DNA from: UBA9676 sp036005525
GTDB lineage: Bacteria; Actinomycetota; Actinomycetes; Streptosporangiales; Streptosporangiaceae
Assembly: GCA_036005525.1 (NCBI GenBank)
Contig: DASYQM010000258.1
Location: forward strand, 1-53,566
Length of the DNA stretch: 53,566 bases
Direction: 5' to 3'
Below the pieces are notes generated by a model. That model was not told where the DNA came from. It saw only the letters and a program-made list of their open reading frames with translations, and did not search any database. Shown one piece after another: positions 7,011 through 15,306 of this stretch; position 1 is the stretch's first letter, and every line of letters begins with the position of its first letter. The translations under genes and the position numbers were made by a program.

Positions 7011-8177
7011 TCAGGCCAGGGAGGCGGGGCCGCGCTTGACCATCTGGCCGGCGATGATCGCGCGCTGGACCTCGCTTGTGCCCTCCCAGATCCGCTCCAC
7101 CCGCAGTTCCCGGTAGAAGCGCTCGGCCACGTTCTCGCGCATGTAGCCGCGCCCGCCGAAGACCTGTACCGCACGGTCGGCGACCCGCCCGGCCATCTCC
7201 GAGCAGTAGAGCTTGGCCATCGAGCACTGGGCGTGGGCCACCTTGACGTCGGCGCCCCGGTCGATGCCGCGGGCGGTCTCGTACGCCAGCGACCTGGCGG
7301 CGAACAGTTCCGTGAGGCTGTCCGCGAGCATCCCAGCGACCAGGCCGAAATCGCTGATGGGGTGGCCGCCGACCCGCCGGGTGGCGGCGAACGCCGTCAT
7401 CTCGGCGGTGAGCCGCTCTGCGGCGCCGAGGCAGCGGGCGGCGACCATCAGCCGCTCGAACCGGAACCACTCGTAGGCGAAGGTCATCCCGTCGCCCTCC
7501 GCGCCAACCAGGTTGGCGGCCGGTACCCGGACGTCGCTGAAGGCGACGATCGGGTGGTGGTGGCTGATCGTGTGCGAGTACGCCGGGGTACGGATCACGC
7601 TCACGCCGGGACTCGGCAGGTCCACGAAGAACATGGCGTGCTCGCCGTCATGCGGCCCGCCGTCGAGCTTGGCCTGAAAGAAGGCGTAGTCGGCGGTGTT
7701 GAACGAGGTCACATGCCACTTGACGCCGTTGAGCAGGTAGCCGTCGCCGTCCCGGCGGGCGGTCGCCTCGATGGCCGCAACGTCGGATCCGGCGTCCTCC
7801 TCGGTGATCGCGTAGCACTCCTCACGCTCGCCGCGGATCGTCGGCCGGACGTAACGGCCGACCTGGTCGGCCGTGGCCACCGCCGGCAGCCAGGACGGGG
7901 GAGTCGAGGCAGCCCAGGCGAGTGCGTTGGTCACCCGCCCCACCTGTTCCTGGACCAGCACCTGCTGCAGGGTGGTGCACCCGCCGCCGCCGAGTTCCCT
8001 GGGCATGTTCGTGGCGCAGAGCCCCAGCTCCCGGGCCCGGGCGGCGTGGGCGGCGACCAGGTCGGCGGGCAGTTCGCCGCCCGCGAGCTCGGCCGCTTCC
8101 TCGTGCGGGATCACCTCGTCGGCGAACGCGGCGGCGCGTGCCTGGATCGCGAGATCTTCGCCTGTCAGCCCGTACAT
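7011..8177 (-). CDS. Acyl-CoA dehydrogenase family protein
   Basis: A 388-residue flavoenzyme starting MYGLTGEDLAIQARAA. FAD-binding middle domain: CYAITEEDAGSDVAAIEATA and GVKWHVTSFNTADYAFF. The C-terminal helical domain has AVQVFGGRGYMRENVAERFYRE and IWEGTSEVQR, whose Glu aligns with the catalytic base of short/medium-chain enzymes. ATG 8177 follows GAGGGG; the upstream in-frame extension runs through the operator and is not protein-like. It should oxidise an acyl-CoA or similar thioester to the 2-enoyl form, passing electrons to ETF; the substrate is unknown. It is divergent from the FAD oxidoreductase, with a palindromic operator at 8209-8224 between them, so it is probably co-regulated with the rest of the locus. 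Confidence 0.85.
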   Translation of the reverse strand: MYGLTGEDLAIQARAAAFADEVIPHEEAAELAGGELPADLVAAHAARARELGLCATNMPRELGGGGCTTLQQVLVQEQVGRVTNALAWAASTPPSWLPAVATADQVGRYVRPTIRGEREECYAITEEDAGSDVAAIEATARRDGDGYLLNGVKWHVTSFNTADYAFFQAKLDGGPHDGEHAMFFVDLPSPGVSVIRTPAYSHTISHHHPIVAFSDVRVPAANLVGAEGDGMTFAYEWFRFERLMVAARCLGAAERLTAEMTAFAATRRVGGHPISDFGLVAGMLADSLTELFAARSLAYETARGIDRGADVKVAHAQCSMAKLYCSEMAGRVADRAVQVFGGRGYMRENVAERFYRELRVERIWEGTSEVQRAIIAGQMVKRGPASLA

Positions 8178-8208
8178 CGCGCCCCTCGTTCCCTGGATGA
8201 CCAGCCTT

Positions 8209-8224
8209 GACTGACCGTTCAGTT
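8209..8224. promoter_or_regulatory. TetR-type operator, site 2 (divergent promoter)
   Basis: GACTGACCGTTCAGTT matches the locus consensus GACTGAACGTTCAGTC at 14 of 16 positions and forms the inverted repeat ACTGA-N4-TCAGT. It is flanked on the left by TT, giving TTGACT (8207-8212), which can serve as a -35 box for the rightward FAD oxidoreductase gene. It sits between divergent starts at 8177 and 8243 and can control both. Confidence 0.7.
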
Positions 8225-8242
8225 TATGCCAGCATCGGGCTC

Positions 8243-9484
8243 GTGCCAATGCCCACGCCAGGCCTCCCGGACGGTGCCGACGCGGTGGTCGTCGGCGGCG
8301 GAACGATCGGCGCGTGGTGCGCCTACTTCCTGCGGCGGGCGGGCCTGGACCGGGTGGTGCTCCTGGAGAAGGGCATGCTCGGCCAGGGCGCGAGCAGCCG
8401 GGCCGCCGGTATCGTCCGGATGCAGGGCGGCACGCCCGCCGCGGTGCGCCTCGGCCAGTGGTCCCGCCGCTTCTACCTGGGCCAGCGGGACGAGCTTGGC
8501 ACCGACTCGGGCTTCGTCAGCCAGGGCTACCTGCTTCCCTGCTTCACCGACGCCGAGGTAGCCGCGGCGAGGGACCGGATCGTCATGCAGTCCTCGCTCG
8601 GGGTGCCGGTGCGCTGGCTCGACCCCGCGGAGGTGGACGCGGTCAATCCCACCCTCGCGCCTGGCCGCACCCTGGGCGGCACCTTCTGCGCCGACGACGG
8701 CTACATCACCCCGCCGCGCAACGTCACCGCCTACACGGTCGCCCTCGCCATCAGCGGCGTGCGGGTGTGCGAGCATGTGCGGTTTACCGGCCTGGTGATG
8801 GCGGGCGACCGGGCCGCCGGGGTGGAGACCAGCGCGGGGCCGATCACCGCCCCTCTCGTGGTGCTCACCGGCGGGCCGAAACTGGCCGAGGTGGGCAGGC
8901 TGGCCGGGATCAGGATCCCCGCGGGCGGCGTGCGGCACCAGGTCGCCGTCACCGAGCCGCATCCGGACCTGCGACCCGCCCGGGTACCCATGGTCTTCGA
9001 CCTGGCGGCCGGCCTGTACTGGCGCCCCGAGGAGGGCGGGCTGCTGTTCGGGATGAGCAATCCGGACGAGCAGCCGGGTGAGGCCGGCTCGGTCGATGAG
9101 GCCTACCTGGCCCTCATGCGGGAGCGGCTCGCCACGCTGGTACCGGTTACCGCCGGGCTCGGGCTGCGCAAGACCTGGGCGGCGACCATCGACTACACGC
9201 CCGACCACCTGCCGATCATCGGCCCGGCGCTCGGCCCACACGGCGCGCTGGGCGGGGTCACGGTCGCCTGCGCCGGTGGCGCGGGCATGATGTGGGGGCC
9301 CGCGGTGGCCCGGGTGGCCGCCGACCTGGCGCTCACCGGCACTTCCGAGGTCGTGGACCCGGCGACCCTCGGCCTGGACCGGTTCGACGACGCCGGCCGC
9401 AGCCGGCTGGCCACAGACCCGATCGCGCTGCCGTTCCCGGAGGCGGCACCGGAGCAGGCACCTGGCAAGCTGACCATCTCCTGA
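8243..9484 (+). CDS. FAD-dependent oxidoreductase (DAO family, dimethylglycine/sarcosine-dehydrogenase-like)
   Basis: A 413-residue flavoprotein. The ADP-binding motif VVVGGGTIGAWCAYFLRRAG lies near residues 15-34, followed by LLEKGMLGQGASSRAAGIVR, which in the DAO family approaches the flavin. Late in the protein, YTPDHLPIIGPA and CAGGAGMMWGPAVAR match the second FAD-contacting region of sarcosine oxidase and dimethylglycine dehydrogenase relatives. It lacks the C-terminal folate (GcvT) domains of long dimethylglycine dehydrogenases. Likely role: oxidative deamination or N-demethylation of an amine; substrate unknown. Start is GTG 8243 or ATG 8249. A CAGCAT -10-like box ends seven bases before 8243, so leaderless initiation is possible. 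The cupin gene follows 18 bp downstream. Confidence 0.8.
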   Translation: MPMPTPGLPDGADAVVVGGGTIGAWCAYFLRRAGLDRVVLLEKGMLGQGASSRAAGIVRMQGGTPAAVRLGQWSRRFYLGQRDELGTDSGFVSQGYLLPCFTDAEVAAARDRIVMQSSLGVPVRWLDPAEVDAVNPTLAPGRTLGGTFCADDGYITPPRNVTAYTVALAISGVRVCEHVRFTGLVMAGDRAAGVETSAGPITAPLVVLTGGPKLAEVGRLAGIRIPAGGVRHQVAVTEPHPDLRPARVPMVFDLAAGLYWRPEEGGLLFGMSNPDEQPGEAGSVDEAYLALMRERLATLVPVTAGLGLRKTWAATIDYTPDHLPIIGPALGPHGALGGVTVACAGGAGMMWGPAVARVAADLALTGTSEVVDPATLGLDRFDDAGRSRLATDPIALPFPEAAPEQAPGKLTIS

Positions 9485-9502
9485 GAGGACGGTGCACCAG
9501 CC

Positions 9503-9853
9503 ATGACCGACACGACCGCGGCCACCCCGTTCCTGGCCGGGGCGATCGCCGTCGGCCTGGAGGACTGGGGGCCGCTGGAGGAGGCCACCGGCGAGCCGAT
9601 GCAGACCACGGGCAGGACGCTGTGGGCCGACGGCGACCAGGAGGTCGGGGTCTGGGAATGCACGCCGGGGCCCTCTCACTGGACCCTGGAGACCAATGAG
9701 GCGGTCTACATCCTGTCCAGGCGGATGACGGTCACCCCGGACGGCGGCCAGCCGCAGGACATCGGCCCGGGCGACTCCGCTGTCTTCCCCCGTGGCTGGC
9801 GGGGCAACTGGCAGATCCACGAGACGATCCGCAAGCTGTACGTCTTGTTCTGA
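9503..9853 (+). CDS. Cupin domain protein (DUF861 / Cupin_3 type)
   Basis: A 116-residue single-domain cupin. VGVWECTPGPSHWTLETNEAVYILSRRMTVTPDGG followed by IGPGDSAVFPRGWRGNWQIHETIRKLYVLF is the DUF861 fold signature; the members known to me lie next to amine- and amino-acid-oxidising genes and in (S)-ureidoglycine aminohydrolase. The usual His-rich metal site is weak here (Thr/Glu in place of several His), so catalysis is uncertain and ligand binding is possible. GAGAGGAC precedes ATG 9503. It is the second gene of the DAO oxidoreductase operon, which links it to the same substrate. Confidence 0.8.
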   Translation: MTDTTAATPFLAGAIAVGLEDWGPLEEATGEPMQTTGRTLWADGDQEVGVWECTPGPSHWTLETNEAVYILSRRMTVTPDGGQPQDIGPGDSAVFPRGWRGNWQIHETIRKLYVLF

Positions 9854-9864
9854 AACGACCGGTT

Positions 9865-9912
9865 AAAGGTCGCGTTATCCTTGTACCTCCCCGGGGCAAA
9901 GTCGCGTTCTCC
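9865..9912. repeat. Direct repeat upstream of the 9952 gene
   Basis: AAAGGTCGCGTTATCC (9865-9880) and CAAAGTCGCGTTCTCC (9897-9912) share GTCGCGTT and TCC, 32 bp apart (about three helix turns). They occupy the 98-bp gap before the GTG at 9952 and may be regulator half-sites. No terminator is evident after the cupin gene. Confidence 0.4.
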
Positions 9913-9951
9913 CGGGAACCTCCGGTCCGGACTGGCGTCTTGGGGGGCGCG

Positions 9952-10566
9952 GTGAGCGACGGTGCGTGGTCTGGGGTGAAACCACACGGCGGGCCGCGGG
10001 CCTTCAACCCGCTCCGGGTGGGCAGCCTGGAGGCCGCCGTGTGGGTGGCTTACTACCGCCGCAGGTGGGCCAGCTTCCTGGTGCTGTCCATCCTGGTCGT
10101 CCGCAGCGCGTTCGGGATGGACTGGGTCAGGACGGTGCACGGGGCGTGGCTGGTCCTGCGGGCCAACCAGCTGTGGGCGCCCCCCGAGCTCCAGAGCGAC
10201 GCGGCGGGTGCCCGCCGGTGCATGCGCCGCTTCTACGCCCTGCTGCGCCTGGCGCACGGGGCTCCGGCCGACCCGGCCCGCGCCGCCGAGCTCGAGGTCG
10301 AGTGGTGGGGCGTGCACCGTCAGCACCAGCGCGGGGAGAACGGAGACGCCGGGCCGCTGGTGGACGCGCTGTCACGGTCGTATGCCTTCAGCTTCGGGAT
10401 CGACGAGGCGGCGCTGCGGCCCGCCGCCGAGCACCGGGCGCGGGCGATGGACATGGTGGACCAGTGGGTGACGGAGGGCAGGCGGATGGACAGCCCGTTG
10501 CTCGCGCCCATACGCGCCACTCTCGTCCGCTCCTACGCCGCGCTGCTGGCCGCCGTGCACCTGTGA
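9952..10566 (+). CDS. Conserved actinobacterial protein of unknown function
   Basis: A 204-residue soluble protein beginning MSDGAWSGVKPHGG. GTG 9952 has a GGGGGG tract four bases upstream; a TTG at 9940 is an alternative. It shows a recognisable conserved layout: GSLEAAVWVAYYRRRW, then AWLVLRANQLWAPPE, RRCMRRFYALLRLAHG, EVEWWGVHRQHQR, and a C-terminal DQWVTEGRRMDSPLLAPIRATLVRSYAALL. I know this pattern from uncharacterised actinobacterial proteins but not a function. It is largely helical with no membrane span. It does not carry the palindromic operator, so it may not belong to the amine locus. It converges with the acyl-CoA synthetase gene, 10 bp apart. Confidence 0.7.
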   Translation: MSDGAWSGVKPHGGPRAFNPLRVGSLEAAVWVAYYRRRWASFLVLSILVVRSAFGMDWVRTVHGAWLVLRANQLWAPPELQSDAAGARRCMRRFYALLRLAHGAPADPARAAELEVEWWGVHRQHQRGENGDAGPLVDALSRSYAFSFGIDEAALRPAAEHRARAMDMVDQWVTEGRRMDSPLLAPIRATLVRSYAALLAAVHL

Positions 10567-10576
10567 GTGGCGGGGC

Positions 10577-12856
10577 TCAGCCGCTGCGCCGTACCGCGAG
10601 CGTGTCTACCGCGACCGCACCGGCCGGGCCGCAGATCAGCGGGTTGATGTCGAGCGCTTCCAGGTGGCCGCCGAGCTCGCAGGCGATCGCGGAGACCGCG
10701 ACGACCGCGTCGGCGACCGCGCCGGAATCCGCGGGCTGCTGCCCGCGCACCCCGGCCAGCAGCCCGGCCACGCGCAGTCGGCCGAGCATGCGCAACGCCC
10801 GCGCCGGGTCGACCGGTGGCAGCGCCACGGCCCGGTCGGCCAGGAACTCGACCAGCAGGCCGCCGGCCCCGATCACGACCAGCGGCCCGAGGTCGGGGTC
10901 GCGGGTGATGCCGAGGGCGAGTTCGGTGCCAGGGCCGGCGGTCTCGCAGACGAGCACCCGCGGTCCGAGCCGGCCGGCCACGTCGGCGTAGGCGGCGGTC
11001 AGCCGCGCCGGATCGCGGACGCCGAGCACGACCCCGCCCGCGTCGGATTTGTGAGCGATGCCGGGCTCGCCGGTCTTGAGCACCACCGGGTACCCGATCC
11101 GGGCCGCGGCCGCGAGCGCGCCGTCGACGGTATCGGCCGGGCAGGCCCTCGGCACCCTGATCCCGTAGGCACGGAGCAGGCCGAACAGCAGAGCGCCGTC
11201 CGGTTCCCCCTGTTCCAGCACCCGCTCCCAATGGTCCCGCCGGCCGGCGTCGAGGCGCGGCGGTTCCGCGCGCGCCGGGCGGCCCGCGTGCTCGAGCAGG
11301 TGGCGCAGGGCGAGCAACCCGCTGCGCGCGCCCTCGAGCACCGGGATCCCCGCGCCGCGCAGCCACACCGCCTCCGCCGGGTCGACGGAAGCGGCGACGT
11401 TGGCGAGAACCACGAGCGGCTTGGCCGTTCGCTGCGCGGCCGCGCTCACCGCGAGCGAGTAGCTGCGGTCGCCGTCGAACTCGGTGAGCAGGTCCACGGC
11501 GAGCGCCACCGCCGTCACCGCCGGGTCGTCGGCCAGCGCGACGAGCGATTCGGTCACCTGCTGCTCGGCGTTGCGGCTGCCTCCCCACATGTCGAGCGGG
11601 TTGGCCGGCTCCAGGCCAGGATCGAGAACCTCCGCGAGCCGCTTCCTGGTGGCATCGCTGATCGCCGCGAACGGCACCGCCAGCTCCTCGGCGAGGTCGG
11701 CGGTGTGGGCGCGCTCAAGACCGGAGTCGTGGACTGTCGCGATCCCGTCGGTGATCCCAGGCGTGGCGGGCTCGGCCGGCCGCCCGGGCCTGGCGACCCG
11801 GCGCCCGATGGCGAACAGCTCGAGCGTGTCCGCCATCTCCGCGAAATCGCCGACCCGGTGGACGCCATGGGCGTCGGCGAGCGCCTCCCAGCCGCCATCC
11901 TGGCCGGCCAGCGCACCGGAGTGGGCGGCCACCATGGCCCGCCCGGCGGCCGAGGAACCGGCGGTCAGCAGCACGACCGGAATGTCCGCAACGTTGGCTG
12001 CCGCGAGAACCTGCAGCAGCAGCCCGGGGTCGCGGATGGCTTCCAGGACCAGGCCGAGCACCCGGGTCTGCGGCAGGCTCAGCGCGTAGCGCGCGTACGC
12101 GGCGGCCGGGGTGACGAGTTCCTGGCCGGATGAGACGGCCAGGGTGAAGCCGAGCTCCCGCCGGGTGCGGAGCAGGGCGGAGAACACCGAGCCGGAGTGG
12201 GTGATCAAGGCGATGGGCCCGGCGGGCAGCGGGTCTGGCTCGACATAGCCGACGGCGCGCAGCCCGTAGGCGACGTTGACGAACCCCATGCAGCCGGCCC
12301 CGCAGACGGCCATCCCCGCCGTGTGTGCGATGTCGGCGAGCCGCGCCCGCAGCCCGGTCGTCCCCGGTGCGATCGCCGGGACCTCGTAGGCGCCACCGAA
12401 GATCACCGCTGAACGGTCGCCGCGCCGCGCCGCCAGGCTGAGCTGCTCCGCCAGCGCCGAGTCGGGGACGCCGAGCAGGACGAGGTCGACGGCTTCCGGC
12501 AGGTCGGCGAGGGACGGATGGCAGGGCCACCCGGCTATCCGCTGGTAGCGGGGATTGACCAGGTAGATTCGCGGCGCGGCCGGGCTCCGGCTGACCTCGG
12601 CCACCATCCGCTCGCCGAGGCTGCCGGGGCGTGAACTGGCGCCGACCACCGCCACGCTGCGAGCCTCCAGCATCGCGAGCAGCGCCGGGCGGTAGGTGCC
12701 AGGGTCGTGGTCGTGCCCCGGCAGGAGCGGGGAACGGGCGACGGGGACGGGGTAGGCCCCGGCAGGGCCGTGGTCCTGCTGGGCAGAGGCCGGATCTGGG
12801 AGACCGGGAGCGGGGGGAGCCATCCGTTTGGCTGCTGCTGGGGGTTCTCCGGTCAT
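10577..12856 (-). CDS. Acyl-CoA synthetase (NDP-forming), fused alpha and beta domains
   Basis: A 759-residue protein. Order of domains: an N-terminal disordered tail; CoA-binding Rossmann domain (SVAVVGASSRPGSLGERM near residue 68); ligase/succinyl-CoA-synthetase-like domains (ALITHSGSVFSALL, then VAAHSGALAGQDGG with the histidine that is phosphorylated in this family); and a C-terminal ATP-grasp domain (ARIGYPVVLKTGEPGIAHKSDAGGVVLGV). It forms or splits an acyl-CoA with ATP/ADP. The start overlaps the stop of the upstream oxidoreductase as ATGA (12856/12853), so the two are translationally coupled and probably act on successive intermediates. With the acyl-CoA dehydrogenase it suggests that the carbon skeleton leaves as a CoA thioester. 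Confidence 0.85.
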   Translation of the reverse strand: MTGEPPAAAKRMAPPAPGLPDPASAQQDHGPAGAYPVPVARSPLLPGHDHDPGTYRPALLAMLEARSVAVVGASSRPGSLGERMVAEVSRSPAAPRIYLVNPRYQRIAGWPCHPSLADLPEAVDLVLLGVPDSALAEQLSLAARRGDRSAVIFGGAYEVPAIAPGTTGLRARLADIAHTAGMAVCGAGCMGFVNVAYGLRAVGYVEPDPLPAGPIALITHSGSVFSALLRTRRELGFTLAVSSGQELVTPAAAYARYALSLPQTRVLGLVLEAIRDPGLLLQVLAAANVADIPVVLLTAGSSAAGRAMVAAHSGALAGQDGGWEALADAHGVHRVGDFAEMADTLELFAIGRRVARPGRPAEPATPGITDGIATVHDSGLERAHTADLAEELAVPFAAISDATRKRLAEVLDPGLEPANPLDMWGGSRNAEQQVTESLVALADDPAVTAVALAVDLLTEFDGDRSYSLAVSAAAQRTAKPLVVLANVAASVDPAEAVWLRGAGIPVLEGARSGLLALRHLLEHAGRPARAEPPRLDAGRRDHWERVLEQGEPDGALLFGLLRAYGIRVPRACPADTVDGALAAAARIGYPVVLKTGEPGIAHKSDAGGVVLGVRDPARLTAAYADVAGRLGPRVLVCETAGPGTELALGITRDPDLGPLVVIGAGGLLVEFLADRAVALPPVDPARALRMLGRLRVAGLLAGVRGQQPADSGAVADAVVAVSAIACELGGHLEALDINPLICGPAGAVAVDTLAVRRSG

Positions 12857-14484
12857 GGCCGCCGGGCGCGCCGGCGGCGGGCGGCTTTCTTGTCGGCGAT
12901 GGCCGCCTTGGCCGCCTGCATCCCGGGGATGCCGCATACGCCGCCGCCCGCGTGGGTGGCCGAACTGGCGTAGTACAGGCCGGGCACGGGGGTGCGGTAG
13001 TCCGCATAGCCCGGGGCCGGGCGCATGTGGAAGAGCTGTTCCAGCGACAGTTCGCCGTGGAAGATGTTGCCGCCGATCAGGCCGTAGTCGTGCTCCATGT
13101 CGTAGGGTCCGACGATGTCGGTGTGCAGGATCGAGCTCTTGAAGTTCGGGGCCACCTCGTTGTAGCAGTCGATCATGCGGTCGGCGTATGCCCGGAGCTC
13201 CTCGGTGTGCGGCTGGGTGTGCCAGTCGGCGGGGACCCACTGTGTGAACAGCGACATGATGTGGGTGCCCTCCGGGGACAGGGTCTTGTCGAATGAGGTG
13301 GGGATGACCCCGTCGCTGAACGGCCGGGCGGCGGCCCGGTCCTCCCGGGCGTCCTGGAAGGCCCGCTCGATGTACTCCATGCTGGGTGCCATCTCCACCG
13401 ACCCGGTGTGATGCTCGCCCCAGTTGGTGCCGGGGTCGGCGGTAAAGTCCGGCAGCTCGGCCAGGGCCAGGTTGATCTTGACTACCCCGCTGCGCGACTT
13501 CCAGTGCTCGATGTCGCTCACGAAGTCGTCGGGCAGGTTCTCGCGGCCGACGTGGGCGAGGAACGCGGTCTGCGGGTGCAGCGACGTGACGACCACGCCG
13601 GCCCGGATCTCCTCGCCGTTGTCCAGCACCACGCCGGCCGCGCGGCCCCCTTCCAGCAGCACGCGGGCCACCCGGGCCCCGGTGCGGACGGTCGCGCCCT
13701 GCTCCCGGGCGGCGCTGCCGATCGCATCAGCGACCGCGCCCATCCCGCCCTCCTGGAAGCCCCAGTTGCCGAGATGACCGTCACCGATGTCGCCGATGGA
13801 GTGGTGAGCCATCACATAGGCGGTGCCCGGCTCGTAGGGCCCGGCCCAGGTGCCGATCACCCCGTTGACGGCGAGCGCGCCTTTGACCTGCGGTGACTCG
13901 AACCAGTCGTCGAGCAGGTCGGCGATGCTCATGGTCATCAGCCGGGTCACGTCGGCGACCGTCCGCACCGACAGGCCGCGTTGGCGCCAGGCCAGGCGGA
14001 GGGTCTCCCTGAGATCACCGGGCCTGCGGGAGCCGAGCTTTGGCGGCACGGTGAGCAGCAGCGGGCCGAGCACGTCGGCGAGCCCCTCCAGCCACGCGTC
14101 CCAGCGGGGCATGGCGTCGGCGTCCTTGCGCGACCACTTGGACACCTCGTCGTAGTTGCGTCTGGCGTCGTCGGCGTAGAGCTTGATCGAGCCGCCTTCC
14201 GGGAAGGCCTGGTAGTACGGGCCCATGGGGAAGACCTTGTAGCCGTGCCTGGGCAGGTCAAGATCGCTGATGATGCTCGGCGGCATCACGCCCATGACGT
14301 ACGACAGCCGCGTCACCCGGAACTCCGGCGCGTCGGGCCAGGGCGCCTCGGTGGTGGCGGCCCCGCCGGTGGTGTCCCGGGCCTCGAGCACCAGCGTGCG
14401 CGCACCCGAGCGGCCGAGGTATGCGGCCGCCACCAGCCCGTTGTGACCCCCGCCGATGACGATGGCGTCGAACGCTGAAGCCAT
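12853..14484 (-). CDS. NAD(P)/FAD-dependent oxidoreductase, phytoene-dehydrogenase-like (PYROXD2/CrtI superfamily)
   Basis: A 543-residue flavoprotein. The dinucleotide motif AIVIGGGHNGLVAAAYLGRSG is at residues 8-28, followed by LVLEARDTTGGAATTE. The C-terminus has LYYASSATHAGGGVCGIPGMQAAKAAI, the FAD-contacting end typical of the CrtI/PYROXD2 superfamily. There is no carotenoid gene nearby, and the closest type is the broad non-carotenoid PYROXD2 group, so desaturation or oxidation of another substrate is likely. GGAGG eight bases before ATG 14484 supports the start. The palindromic operator at 14518-14533 is 33 bp upstream and shared with the divergent tetR gene. Confidence 0.85.
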   Translation of the reverse strand: MASAFDAIVIGGGHNGLVAAAYLGRSGARTLVLEARDTTGGAATTEAPWPDAPEFRVTRLSYVMGVMPPSIISDLDLPRHGYKVFPMGPYYQAFPEGGSIKLYADDARRNYDEVSKWSRKDADAMPRWDAWLEGLADVLGPLLLTVPPKLGSRRPGDLRETLRLAWRQRGLSVRTVADVTRLMTMSIADLLDDWFESPQVKGALAVNGVIGTWAGPYEPGTAYVMAHHSIGDIGDGHLGNWGFQEGGMGAVADAIGSAAREQGATVRTGARVARVLLEGGRAAGVVLDNGEEIRAGVVVTSLHPQTAFLAHVGRENLPDDFVSDIEHWKSRSGVVKINLALAELPDFTADPGTNWGEHHTGSVEMAPSMEYIERAFQDAREDRAAARPFSDGVIPTSFDKTLSPEGTHIMSLFTQWVPADWHTQPHTEELRAYADRMIDCYNEVAPNFKSSILHTDIVGPYDMEHDYGLIGGNIFHGELSLEQLFHMRPAPGYADYRTPVPGLYYASSATHAGGGVCGIPGMQAAKAAIADKKAARRRRARRP

Positions 14485-14517
14485 GAGCCCGACCTCCAGG
14501 GCTATGTGCCATAATTT

Positions 14518-14533
14518 GACTGAATGTTCAGTC
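14518..14533. promoter_or_regulatory. TetR-type operator, site 3 (autoregulatory, divergent)
   Basis: GACTGAATGTTCAGTC has perfect GACTGA / TCAGTC arms around ATGT and matches the locus consensus at 15 of 16 positions. It lies in the intergenic region between the oxidoreductase (start 14484, minus) and the TetR gene (start 14621, plus). A TetR gene next to a palindrome in a divergent promoter is the classical autoregulatory arrangement. TTGACT at 14516-14521 overlaps it as a possible -35 box. Confidence 0.75.
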
Positions 14534-14620
14534 TAGAAACCTGGTAGCGTTGCGACAAGGGTGTGTGACAGATCCTACGAGGTAACTGCCCACAGCGTTC
14601 TTGTCGGCGAGGATGTTTCC

Positions 14621-15301
14621 ATGAGGCAGCGGGCTGACGGCTCAGGCACGGCCGAGCAGCGCCGGGAGCAGATGCTCCGGGCGGCGCTGGAGGTCATTGC
14701 GGAGCGTGGGTATCCGGAGACCCGGATCGCAGATGTGGCCGAGCGGGCCGGCACCAGCCCTGCCCTGGTCATCTACTACTTCAAGACCAAGAACCAGCTG
14801 CTGACCGAGGCGATCCGGTTCTCCGAGGACGACTGGTACGCAACCGGAACCACCCGCATGGCGGCGATCGGCACCGCGGCCGGGCGGCTGGAGGAACTGG
14901 TCGCGATGAGCTGCCTGCCCGAGGCGGACGCCGATCTGCGTACCTCGTGGCTGCTCTGGCTGGACCTGTGGGCGCAGGCGGGGCGGCATCCCGAGGTGGG
15001 CGGTGTCCGGCAGAAGTTCGACGAGCGCTGGCGGGAGACGATCTCCTCGCTGGTGCTGGAGGGGCAGGAGGCCGGTGAGTTCGGCCCGGTCGACCCGGCC
15101 GACTTCGCGGTGACGCTGTCGGCGCTGCTGGACGGGTTCGCTGTCCAGATCGCCCTGGTGGACCCCACGGTGGATACCGGGCGCGCGTTCGAGCTGAGCA
15201 TGCGTTTCGTAGCCAGAGAACTGGGGTTCACCTGGGTCCCCCGGTACCGGGCTGGCGGGCAGGCCCGTGGCCCGGGGAACGGGTCGTCGGCAGAGAGGTA
15301 G
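14621..15301 (+). CDS. TetR/AcrR family transcriptional regulator, candidate master regulator of the locus
   Basis: A 226-residue TetR protein. The N-terminal HTH is clear: REQMLRAALEVIAERGYPETRIADVAERAGTSPALVIYYFKTKNQLL (recognition helix about residues 45-55; the IYYFKTK end is diagnostic). A helical ligand-binding domain follows, and a C-terminal Gly/Arg tail. ATG 14621 is preceded by GAGGA. It is divergent from the oxidoreductase gene with an operator between them, and potA starts six bases after its stop, so the regulator and importer ATPase are cotranscribed. I infer that it binds GACTGAACGTTCAGTC-type palindromes at all five sites and is released by the imported amine or a metabolite. 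Confidence 0.88.
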   Translation: MRQRADGSGTAEQRREQMLRAALEVIAERGYPETRIADVAERAGTSPALVIYYFKTKNQLLTEAIRFSEDDWYATGTTRMAAIGTAAGRLEELVAMSCLPEADADLRTSWLLWLDLWAQAGRHPEVGGVRQKFDERWRETISSLVLEGQEAGEFGPVDPADFAVTLSALLDGFAVQIALVDPTVDTGRAFELSMRFVARELGFTWVPRYRAGGQARGPGNGSSAER

Positions 15302-15306
15302 GCGCG

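Noticed and set aside
10664..12133. 489-codon open frame opposite the NDP-forming acyl-CoA synthetase
   Set aside because: Same artefact: composition follows third-position GC of the real gene, with no recognisable motif and no RBS.
12853..14484. Oxidoreductase as a carotenoid biosynthesis gene (crtI)
   Set aside because: No phytoene synthase, GGPP synthase or cyclase is present; translational coupling to an acyl-CoA synthetase and the TetR operator point to the catabolic locus.
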